A stretch of 64,000 nt of DNA, from NCBI GenBank assembly GCA_964598845.1, contig CAZRDM010000002.1:1-64000 (forward strand), in the 5' to 3' direction. The notes below the pieces were generated by a model. The model ran no database searches. It was given only the letters and a program-made list of their open reading frames with translations, and had not been told where the DNA came from. Every line of letters starts with the position of its first letter. The stretch's first letter is position 1. Made by a program: the position numbers and the translations under genes. Source of the DNA: FEN-987 sp964598845 (GTDB lineage Archaea > Thermoproteota > Bathyarchaeia > 40CM-2-53-6). Of the stretch, positions 48,641 through 55,657 are shown in pieces.

Positions 48641-49169
48641 AACCCTCGGCGTAATCCAGTTAGGAGATGCGTCCGATTACTCATTGGAAGATTTGAAACC
48701 TCTCCTATCCGAGAAGCTTCCTTGGTTCAAGGTCCGAACAATCGACTATGTCCCGGGCACGCGCGAGGCCTATGATTCTCTACGTGACCAATTTCATTCA
48801 ACTCGCATCTTGGCCCTTCTTGAGAGTGAAATCCAATCTCTGAAGGTGGACAGATTATTGGGTGTCGCGTCATTCGACCTGTATGTTCCGGGCATGAACT
48901 TTGTTTTCGGAGAAGCCAGACTTCTGGGGAGAGTGAGCGTGATTTCGACGTACAGGCTGAAACCACTACTCTCGGACGACTACATCCTATTCCAAGAAAG
49001 AGTTGTTAAAGAGGCTGTCCACGAAATAGGTCACATGCTGGGCATGAGACATTGCACTGACCACTCGTGCGTCATGTACTTCTCGGAGAGTATAATTGAC
49101 ACTGATAGGAAGAGTTCCGAGTTCTGCCGCAATTGCCGTTCTGAATTGAAGAGGCTGAGAGTTGAGTAA
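48591..49169 (+). CDS. amzA: Archaemetzincin metalloprotease
   Basis: The 192-residue protein has the extended zinc motif HEIGHMLGMRHC (HExxHxxGxxH) followed by the archaemetzincin cysteine set DHSCVMYFSES and EFCRNC, which bind a second zinc. Start is unclear because no ATG exists upstream. TTG 48591 overlaps the 3' end of the RNase gene, so translation is probably coupled. The presenilin-like gene overlaps its own 3' end by eight bases. It would be a soluble or loosely secreted peptidase of unknown substrate. Confidence 0.88.
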   Translation: MDCKPQYLSQATTTISETLGVIQLGDASDYSLEDLKPLLSEKLPWFKVRTIDYVPGTREAYDSLRDQFHSTRILALLESEIQSLKVDRLLGVASFDLYVPGMNFVFGEARLLGRVSVISTYRLKPLLSDDYILFQERVVKEAVHEIGHMLGMRHCTDHSCVMYFSESIIDTDRKSSEFCRNCRSELKRLRVE

Positions 49170-50001
49170 GGAATTTAGAGCAAAGCCTGAACATCTCCTC
49201 CCTGAAATCCTGGCGATAGCGCTAGCTGGGGCTCTTACATACTCCTTGAGAAGTACTCCAGTAGAGCCGCTCACGATCTTTCCTGAAACAACGGGAGGAG
49301 TGACCCTTAACGCAAGCATTTTTGTTGTCCTCATGGCTGCGACGGGAACGATGATGTACCTGTTTGTGAAATTCGGTTTGAAACGAATAGTCAGATACCT
49401 GATTAACTTCGCCCTGTTCGCTCTGCTTTTCTTCCTGTTCACCTGGTACGGTACGCTCTACGCCAATTATATTCCAACTCTTTTCGACTCATCTATGTGG
49501 CTACTTGTCAGCCTGTTCGCGTCGATTGGCTTGGGTTTGGCTATATACAGATCGAAAGGGATCCCGCACCTAGCTGCGATAATTGTTGTAGGAGGAATGA
49601 CCGGAACCTTCCTGGGCGTCTCGATTCCTACGCTTACTGCGGTAGCGCTTCTCCTCGCGCTAGCTGGCTACGATCTTTTCGCAGTCTACAAAGGTCCCAT
49701 AGGAAAGATGGCGAAATCCACTGATATAGAAGAGTTCACCGGCGCCGTCTTCACCTACGGGGACTTGACCATGGGTATGGGAGATATGGTGTTCTACTCG
49801 ATGCTCGCAAGCAATTCGATGAAGAACTTCGGTCTCTTTCCATATGTTGCAGCAGGAATCGGACTCGTAGTCGGCGCATACCTAGGCTTCAAAATGCTTG
49901 AGGGTCGAGACATGTTTCCAGGATTACCATTCGCAATCATACTAGGACTGATTTTCATGTATGTGACGTTCCAGTTCTTACCGCCCCTCAAACCCACATG
50001 A
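49162..50001 (+). CDS. Presenilin/signal-peptide-peptidase-like aspartyl protease
   Basis: The 279-residue polytopic protein has about nine helices and both catalytic motifs of the GxGD intramembrane proteases: YD in LAGYDLFAVYKGP (Asp171) and GMGD in TMGMGDMVFYS (Asp208). A PAL-like GLPFAI (256-261) follows. It would cut transmembrane helices within the bilayer. Together with the archaemetzincin and beta-CASP genes it forms an overlapping three-gene unit. Start is TTG 49162. Confidence 0.88.
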   Translation: MSKEFRAKPEHLLPEILAIALAGALTYSLRSTPVEPLTIFPETTGGVTLNASIFVVLMAATGTMMYLFVKFGLKRIVRYLINFALFALLFFLFTWYGTLYANYIPTLFDSSMWLLVSLFASIGLGLAIYRSKGIPHLAAIIVVGGMTGTFLGVSIPTLTAVALLLALAGYDLFAVYKGPIGKMAKSTDIEEFTGAVFTYGDLTMGMGDMVFYSMLASNSMKNFGLFPYVAAGIGLVVGAYLGFKMLEGRDMFPGLPFAIILGLIFMYVTFQFLPPLKPT

Positions 50002-50132
50002 AGAAACGCGTAGACGTACTCGCGAAACTGGCGGAAAGCCTCGTACGTCACTCGCGCATTTGACATCAATCCATTCCGGAAAGCATTAAGAAACGCATTC
50101 CATTGCATCTGACGTAACGGAAGTGTCCCAGC

Positions 50133-51470
50133 GTGCCCGCTCAACGAGCGATAATGCTCGCTCTACTCGTTGTTCTACCGAGCATATATGTGGGCTCGCT
50201 GGCAGGAACCCAAGTTGCAGCTCAAGCTACTGCTAATGCTGTGATGAACGAAGTTGAGATGGACCCTCCAGGCCCTGATATTGCAAAGCAGTGGATCGAA
50301 CTCTATAACCCCACAAACCAAGGTGTAGATGTCTCTGGATGGAAACTCAGATCCGCAAGTGGAGCTGTAACAACTATGCAGTCTCGAATATCGGTTATTC
50401 CTAGTCTCGGATACTTGGTGTTAACTCTCCCGGGACGAAGCGTCATGAAGACAGGAGATACGGTAACCCTTAGTGATAGGAAGGGCACTGTAATCGATTC
50501 GACCCCGAATATCCGTGATGTGTCAGACAACAATCTCACTTGGCAGAGGTTTCCCAATGGCATTGACACTGGAGCTCTGAGTGATTGGAGATTCTCACCC
50601 TCAACTAAGGGCGCCACAAACGGTAAACTTGCTGCCACGTTGACCTTGGCCTCGCCAGTCTCATCTGCAACTTACGGAGACGCGATAACCCTGTCAGGAA
50701 AACTGAACTTGACAATGAGCACGAGTATCTATCTTCTTATGAGGTTTGGGTCCTCATCAGTAAACCAAACACTTAGCACTACCAATGATGGAACATTCTC
50801 TTATGTCTGGAGTCCAAGCTCGGCGGGAGGTTATACCGCAACTGCCTTCTGGAAAGGAGATTCACTACACGACCCTGCAACATCGTCCACTGTCTCGATT
50901 CTCGTCAATAAACTCCAAGCCAAATTGACGTTGTCTCCAACATCGATGAACTTGACAGAGCCTGCGCGCGCAACATTCACGGGAGCCATTTCACCGACGA
51001 TCCCGCAGGCTCTGATCACCATCACAATCATCACCCCAAATCAGACTGTGGAGTCACGCGCTGTGCAAACATCCACGAATGGGAGCTTCAGATTCACCTT
51101 CGTCCCATCTTTCCCCGGCAATTGGACCTTGACTGCTTCATGGGAAGGAGATGCGAACCACTATGGAGATCAAAGCGCAGCATCTATCGTGAGGCTCTCA
51201 CCCGTCACCGAATTCGACGCCTCACTCCTCATACTAATCACGATTCCAGTAACCATCGCTGTTGTGGCATTTGTGTACAGATATGCGGGAACTCCCCTTG
51301 GTCTGCCTCTAGGCCAGATTCTAAAGAGACGTGCTCCTCCTCATTTGAGACCACTGCGAGTTCTGAATGGCGCGATATGCCCGATGTGCTTTAGACCAAT
51401 GATGTATGAACCGAAAGGCGCTGATTGGCACTGCGAGCACTGTGGAGTCTTTTATGAATCCCAAATATGA
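50133..51470 (+). CDS. Cell-surface protein: lamin-tail, Ig-like, membrane and zinc-ribbon parts
   Basis: The 445-residue protein has a signal peptide (1-31) and a lamin-tail domain (about 34-150: MNEVEMDPPGPD, QWIELYNPT, VSGWKLRS). Two Ig-like repeats of about 90 residues with VSSATYGDAITLSGKL and FVPSFPGNWTLTASWEGD patterns follow. A transmembrane helix (about 362-382) leads to a cytoplasmic zinc ribbon (CPMC and CEHC near the C-terminus). Lamin-tail domains with Ig repeats are common in exported archaeal and bacterial proteins. The coupling to an inside zinc ribbon is unusual. GTG 50133 start. Confidence 0.8.
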   Translation: MPAQRAIMLALLVVLPSIYVGSLAGTQVAAQATANAVMNEVEMDPPGPDIAKQWIELYNPTNQGVDVSGWKLRSASGAVTTMQSRISVIPSLGYLVLTLPGRSVMKTGDTVTLSDRKGTVIDSTPNIRDVSDNNLTWQRFPNGIDTGALSDWRFSPSTKGATNGKLAATLTLASPVSSATYGDAITLSGKLNLTMSTSIYLLMRFGSSSVNQTLSTTNDGTFSYVWSPSSAGGYTATAFWKGDSLHDPATSSTVSILVNKLQAKLTLSPTSMNLTEPARATFTGAISPTIPQALITITIITPNQTVESRAVQTSTNGSFRFTFVPSFPGNWTLTASWEGDANHYGDQSAASIVRLSPVTEFDASLLILITIPVTIAVVAFVYRYAGTPLGLPLGQILKRRAPPHLRPLRVLNGAICPMCFRPMMYEPKGADWHCEHCGVFYESQI

Positions 51471-51684
51471 GGAACCCAAATCGAGCGAACTATTACGATC
51501 GCACGTTCGCGAAATCGGGTATGCGCTGACTGCCTTGCTTGTTCCCTTTGGAGTGCGCCTAATACCGGAAGCATTCTCCTATCCATATCCCATCGGCTTC
51601 GATACAATCGGCTACTACATTCCGATCATGCAATCCCGAATCGCGCTACTGACAAGCCCATCTAATTTCTTCGAGGGCACATGA
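51454..51684 (+). pseudogene. Truncated N-terminus of a polytopic membrane protein
   Basis: An ATG at 51454 inside the previous gene's end opens a 76-residue frame: GYALTALLVPFGVRLIPEAF and YPYPIGFDTIGYYIPIMQSR, resembling the start of large archaeal membrane glycosyltransferase-like proteins. A stop ends it where the rest of such a protein should follow, and no continuation is seen in other frames. It is probably a remnant. Confidence 0.5.
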
Positions 51685-51829
51685 TGAGAAGTCCTTGCGG
51701 TTCCATTGAAATTCATAAACAGCTCGCAGTGGACATCGCGTCGCCGAAGAGTTGTTAAGTTTGTTCATACAAGTTTGACCCGCGGCATGACGTGGATTGA
51801 CCTGCACTGAGGTTCCTCACGCCGGATGA

Positions 51830-51843
51830 GGAGATGCATCTCC
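51830..51843. promoter_or_regulatory. 14-bp perfect palindrome before the phosphoribosyltransferase promoter
   Basis: GGAGATGCATCTCC lies about 17 bases upstream of a TATA box ACTTATAG (51859-51866). A regulator binding here could control the purine-salvage gene starting at 51903. Confidence 0.4.
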
Positions 51844-51902
51844 GCTGACCGCAACAACACTTATAGTGGGAACAGGGTGTTGCCGTAACGAACGGTGCTC
51901 TG

Positions 51903-52499
51903 ATGTCCGATTCGCGGAAATACGTTGCCCCTAGATGGGACAAGATTTACGAGATGCTCATTGACCTCGCTCTCAGGATAAGAGAGTCAGGTTTCAAGGC
52001 GGATCTAATTGTAGGTGTCTCGAGGGGGGGATGGGCACCGGGACGCGTACTTTCAGACCTATTGGAGAACCCACACACAGTCAACATCAAGATTGAGTTC
52101 TACACCGGCATTGGAAAGACTGCACGTACTCCAATAATCACTCAACCGATAAGCGAAGAGATTTCCGGGAAGAAAGTCCTAGTCGTTGACGATGTAGCTG
52201 ATACCGGGGAAAGCCTAAGGGTCGCCCTGGATCACGTACTCTCCAAAGGAGCAGAGAGCGTAAGAACGGTAACCATATACTACAAGCCTCACAGCACGTT
52301 CAAGCCGGATTTCTTTGCAGATTCCACAAGTGATTGGATAATCTTCCCTTGGGAGAGGTTGGAAGCAACAAAGCTTTTGATCGAGGAAGCACGTTCTGGC
52401 GGTCGAAATTTAGACTCTGTCCGCCAGATCTTGAAAGGATGCGGTTTTGACGACAAGACCATCGAATCACTACTTCAGCTCGCCATTCCAAGGTCATAG
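51903..52499 (+). CDS. gpt: Purine (xanthine/guanine) phosphoribosyltransferase-like protein
   Basis: The 198-residue protein has the PRPP-binding motif VLVVDDVADTGES (near 95-107) and LIVGVSRGGWAPGRVLSD, as in xanthine-guanine phosphoribosyltransferases and related archaeal proteins. It would join PRPP to a purine base, matching the nucleoside hydrolase and PRPP synthetase encoded elsewhere in the window. A C-terminal helical extension of about 50 residues is unlike E. coli Gpt. ATG start with a TATA box about 40 bases upstream. Cgi121 follows after three bases. Confidence 0.82.
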   Translation: MSDSRKYVAPRWDKIYEMLIDLALRIRESGFKADLIVGVSRGGWAPGRVLSDLLENPHTVNIKIEFYTGIGKTARTPIITQPISEEISGKKVLVVDDVADTGESLRVALDHVLSKGAESVRTVTIYYKPHSTFKPDFFADSTSDWIIFPWERLEATKLLIEEARSGGRNLDSVRQILKGCGFDDKTIESLLQLAIPRS

Positions 52500-52502
52500 G
52501 GC

Positions 52503-53069
52503 TTGCTCTTTGAATTTCCGGAACTCAGATGCTATCTTCGAATCTCCGGATTCGATGCTTCCGCTAGTGATGTGGCAGCAATCCTTCAAGCGGTTCAGGA
52601 CAAGTTTCCTAGAGTCGCTATCCAGCTTGTTGACATAGACAGAGTTCCAGGGTCACGGTTTCTGCTTCACGCTGTCTTCAACGCCTGGAAATCATTCCAC
52701 TCGGGAGACCCGATCTCAAGAACGCTTGGAATGGAGATACTGCTCTTCGTCGCAGCCAACTCGCAGATAAGCGAGGCGATCAAAGCAGTTGGCGTCACTT
52801 CCAATACAAGAAAGATCGCCGCGGTTCTGGCTGGTCCCTCAAGGGAAGAGGTTTCGGCAGCCGCAGACTTCCTGTCGAACCTCCTCAGGGGGCAAGGCCG
52901 GGATGAACTTCTCGAGGAGTGGTCGCCAGAGAGGATTCAGAATGTGCGTTTCGCCTATCAAATCGGTGGAAGAGAATTCAAAGCAACAGCTCGAAAAGGC
53001 GAGGAGATCGTTAAGGTTATAGAACGCTTAGCAATCGAACGGTCTGCCCTGCTCGCGATCAGGAAATAA
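52503..53069 (+). CDS. cgi121: KEOPS complex subunit Cgi121
   Basis: The 188-residue protein fits Cgi121: FNAWKSFHSGDPISRTLGMEILLFVAANSQI (middle) and a following EAIKAVGVT region, as in archaeal members. Cgi121 binds the tRNA 3' end and recruits it to KEOPS for t6A modification at A37. It starts three bases after the phosphoribosyltransferase stop with a TTG. The convergent Sua5 gene supplies the other half of the same pathway. Other KEOPS subunits are not in the window. Confidence 0.78.
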   Translation: MLFEFPELRCYLRISGFDASASDVAAILQAVQDKFPRVAIQLVDIDRVPGSRFLLHAVFNAWKSFHSGDPISRTLGMEILLFVAANSQISEAIKAVGVTSNTRKIAAVLAGPSREEVSAAADFLSNLLRGQGRDELLEEWSPERIQNVRFAYQIGGREFKATARKGEEIVKVIERLAIERSALLAIRK

Positions 53070-53074
53070 CAGAC

Positions 53075-53602
53075 TCACCCTGTTCGTTTCTCGCGCTCAA
53101 TCGATAGAACATCGTGCGCAGTAATCAGAGACACACCCGCCAACTTGCCGATTATCTCAACAAGCATTATCTTGTCTGGCGAGTCGAGGTCGACCGCTCG
53201 ATCAATCCGTCTAGCGATTGTTTCGATAATCGTCTTACTAGACAGGTCAGTGTGGCGTTTCTCCACAGTAATTCTGAATTTCTCTTGTTCGCCGATTCCG
53301 CTCACTAGGTTTAGGGCTGCCTGCTCGATCTCCTCCAAGTTTGCAGGTACGACCTTCTGCACGGGAACCAGTTTCAACGTGTACTTGAATTCCCAAGGCC
53401 TTTCCCTGAGAAGACTTCGAAGATCGCGAATTGCTTTAATCGGATCCAGCTTAGTCTTGGCAACAACCAATCCTATGACCGATGTAGTTTCGATGATCGA
53501 ACCCCGGTCTCCTACCTCTCCTAGGAGATACCACATCTCGCTACACGTGTTCCGTTCATTACCGCGGCTTGTCGAAATGATGAGATTAAAGTCATCTAGC
53601 AT
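53075..53602 (-). CDS. THUMP-domain RNA-binding protein (Tan1-like)
   Basis: The 175-residue protein resembles the archaeal THUMP-domain proteins related to yeast Tan1, with NLIISTSRGNE at the start, a central alpha/beta region (FKYTLKLVPVQKVVPANLEE) and KFRITVEKRHTDLSS followed by LVEIIGKLAGVSLIT at the end. Such proteins bind the tRNA acceptor region and help acetylate C12 in some tRNAs. It is read with Sua5 in one minus-strand unit (47-bp spacing), so the locus is dedicated to tRNA modification. Confidence 0.8.
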   Translation of the reverse strand: MLDDFNLIISTSRGNERNTCSEMWYLLGEVGDRGSIIETTSVIGLVVAKTKLDPIKAIRDLRSLLRERPWEFKYTLKLVPVQKVVPANLEEIEQAALNLVSGIGEQEKFRITVEKRHTDLSSKTIIETIARRIDRAVDLDSPDKIMLVEIIGKLAGVSLITAHDVLSIEREKRTG

Positions 53603-53649
53603 TGGAGAGACACCAAGAGCGTCGAGATTGGACTGCGGAGCATTAATAG

Positions 53650-54273
53650 CTATCCCGTCTCCCGGTGCTTAAGGAACTTCATAATCTCTCCTCTGCTAAT
53701 CGGACCCTCACGCAAGAGCTCTAACCGATCCTTCGACAAGTCGACAACGGTTGAAGCTATTCCAAGAGGAGCTCTACCGCCATCAAGGACAAGGTCAACA
53801 CGGTCTCCCAATTCCTTCACGACGTCTTCAGCTGTGATGAGAGGTGATCTCCCAGTCAAGTTTGCGCTTGTCCCAACCAAGTGCCCAGAACACAATCCCA
53901 AGAGATCAAGACAGATAGCGTGATCCGGCCTACGCACGCCCACAGTCCCCTGTGGAACAAGATCGGCTGGAAGCACTTTTCTCGCAGGCAAAACCAGAGT
54001 GAGAGGTCCCGGCCAGAACCTCTGCGCTAGCCTCCTAGCTTGGTTCGAAAGCTCAGCAATCCTTTCCGCGTCCTCGAGGCTCTTCACCAAGACAGGCATG
54101 GGCTTCGTTCGCCCACTCTTTGCTTTTATCGCCCTCTGAACCGCCGAGGCGTTAAGGGGATCGCAACCCAACCCATATACTGTATCGGTGGGATAGCAGA
54201 TGAGACCTCCATTTGCCACAACTCGGGCGGCTTCAGCCAAGCTATCCAAGTCAGGCTTCAACACGCGTACCAA
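53650..54273 (-). CDS. sua5: Threonylcarbamoyl-AMP synthase (Sua5/YrdC)
   Basis: The 207-residue protein has the YrdC signature: GGLICYPTDTVYGLGCDP, KAKSGRTKPMPVLV, WPGPLTLVLPA, TVGVRRPDHA and GTSANLTGRSP. It makes threonylcarbamoyl-AMP from Thr, bicarbonate and ATP, the donor used by KEOPS. The length corresponds to the YrdC domain without the extra Sua5 C-terminal domain. Located opposite the Cgi121 gene. Confidence 0.92.
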   Translation of the reverse strand: MVRVLKPDLDSLAEAARVVANGGLICYPTDTVYGLGCDPLNASAVQRAIKAKSGRTKPMPVLVKSLEDAERIAELSNQARRLAQRFWPGPLTLVLPARKVLPADLVPQGTVGVRRPDHAICLDLLGLCSGHLVGTSANLTGRSPLITAEDVVKELGDRVDLVLDGGRAPLGIASTVVDLSKDRLELLREGPISRGEIMKFLKHRETG

Positions 54274-54402
54274 ACGAACTCACCAAACTCTTTGATGCTA
54301 CCAAAGCTGCAAACTGCTTAAAGATTAGTCCGCAGACTCGGTGGAATAACTAGAGACTTCGGACTCAGTTGGGAATCAGTGCGAACCTGGGAGAGCTTGA
54401 GA

Positions 54403-55353
54403 ATGTCGGCGAAGATAGTCGTTCACGGTGGGGCTGGCTTCTGGTACAAGAACATCCGGAAAGGTCTACATGGTGTACTCGCAGCGGCCTCAACGGGCAA
54501 TGACATCCTGAAGCGAGGTGGTATGGCGCTTGATGCCGTTGAAGAAGCCGTTGCTCTCATGGAAGACAACCCGGTTTTCAACGCCGGAAAGGGCTCGTCG
54601 CTTACTGCCATCGAAACGGTTGAGATGGATGCAGCCATGATGGATGGAAGAGATCTGTCCGCTGGCGCTGTGGCTTTAGTCCGCGAAGTCAAGAACCCGA
54701 TTCGCCTAGCCCGTCTGGTCATGGAGAAGACCAATCACGTTCTGCTAGCCGGTGAATGTGCCGAGAGACTCGCTCGCATCTTCTCCCTACCAAGATCCAA
54801 TCCCGTCACAGCTGAAAGAAGGAGAATTCTAAGAAGATACAGGGAAAGGCCTCCTCCCATCAGGGTGGCGTGGATCCGCAGGAACCTGCGTTTGGTCGAA
54901 GAACATCCTGAACTCATTCCGCATGACACCGTAGGTGCTGTAGCCGTGGACCATGAAGGGAACTTTGCGGCCGCCACCTCGACTGGAGGTGTCCTAATGA
55001 AACTACCCGGGAGAATTGGAGATACCCCGCTAGTAGGCGCTGGTCTCTATGCGGATAACCTATCCGGTGCCGCCACTGCGACGGGGATAGGAGAAGTAAT
55101 CGTCAGGTTGGCCTTGTCAAAGGATGTCTGTTCGATGATGGGAGACGGTCTCCCCGCGACCAAGGCAGCGATCGGGGCGATAATGACGGCATCAAAGCGT
55201 CTCAAAGGCGACGCAGGAGTCATAGCTATCGACCGTCGGTTACGCGTCGCTGCTGTTCACAATACCCCATACATGCCATGGGCTTTTTCGTCACCAAAAA
55301 TGCGAAGCGCGAAAGGCAATCCCCGTGGGACGATCGTGGCAGCATTGCGTTAG
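54403..55353 (+). CDS. Isoaspartyl peptidase/L-asparaginase (Ntn hydrolase)
   Basis: The roughly 316-residue protein is a plant-type asparaginase/isoaspartyl dipeptidase: IVVHGGAG at the N-terminus, NPVFNAGKGSSLT, EMDAAMMDG, and the autocleavage site HDTVGAVAVD whose Thr becomes the nucleophile (about residue 178). GDTPLVGAGLYAD and ATATGIGE follow. A linker of about 30 residues before the cleavage site is rich in Arg (RRRILRRYRERPPP). I take ATG 54403 over one at 54379. It would hydrolyse Asn or isoaspartyl peptides from protein turnover. Confidence 0.93.
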   Translation: MSAKIVVHGGAGFWYKNIRKGLHGVLAAASTGNDILKRGGMALDAVEEAVALMEDNPVFNAGKGSSLTAIETVEMDAAMMDGRDLSAGAVALVREVKNPIRLARLVMEKTNHVLLAGECAERLARIFSLPRSNPVTAERRRILRRYRERPPPIRVAWIRRNLRLVEEHPELIPHDTVGAVAVDHEGNFAAATSTGGVLMKLPGRIGDTPLVGAGLYADNLSGAATATGIGEVIVRLALSKDVCSMMGDGLPATKAAIGAIMTASKRLKGDAGVIAIDRRLRVAAVHNTPYMPWAFSSPKMRSAKGNPRGTIVAALR

Positions 55354-55425
55354 AACATTTCTGGTGCGCTTCTTACTGCAAGGGAGCCTGAGGGCTATCA
55401 CAATCGGCGGAATTGCGGCCAAAAG

Positions 55426-55433
55426 TTTTAAAG
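55426..55433 (+). promoter_or_regulatory. TATA box of the acidic microprotein
   Basis: TTTTAAAG with A/T-rich flanks lies 30-37 bases before the TTG at 55463, giving a nearly leaderless transcript. Confidence 0.5.
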
Positions 55434-55462
55434 TACCCGCCTAGGGGGGGTTAGCTCGGCTT

Positions 55463-55582
55463 TTGGCACAGGAGCCTTTTCTCTTGAGCGAAGAGGAAGA
55501 TTGGGATAGCGAGGAAGAAGACGACTGGACCGATGATGAATGGGGAGAAGAAGAGGGCTGGGGAGAAGAAGAGGAGTGGTAA
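55463..55582 (+). CDS. Acidic tryptophan-rich microprotein
   Basis: A TTG-started frame encodes 39 residues: a short start (MAQEPFLL) and then a run made almost only of Glu, Asp, Gly and Trp, such as SEEEDWDSEEEDDW and WGEEEGWGEEEEW. Trp recurs five times. The net charge is strongly negative and no hydrophobic core exists, so it should be disordered. A TATA box 30-37 bases upstream and the position directly before ABCE1 argue that it is expressed. The function is unknown: it could mimic nucleic acid or act as a docking tail for basic ribosomal proteins. A TTG at 55484 would start later. Confidence 0.6.
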   Translation: MAQEPFLLSEEEDWDSEEEDDWTDDEWGEEEGWGEEEEW

Positions 55583-55657
55583 CGTCCAGCCTGATCGCTT
55601 CTTCCTCTAGTTGAATTCCCTGACATTCATTTTCAATCTTTCGAGAGGCCGGTAGTA

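Noticed and set aside
55484..55582. Reading the acidic stretch as low-complexity noise
   Set aside because: A TATA box at correct distance, a continuous frame with start and stop, and the regular Trp spacing favour a real small gene. I kept it with moderate confidence.
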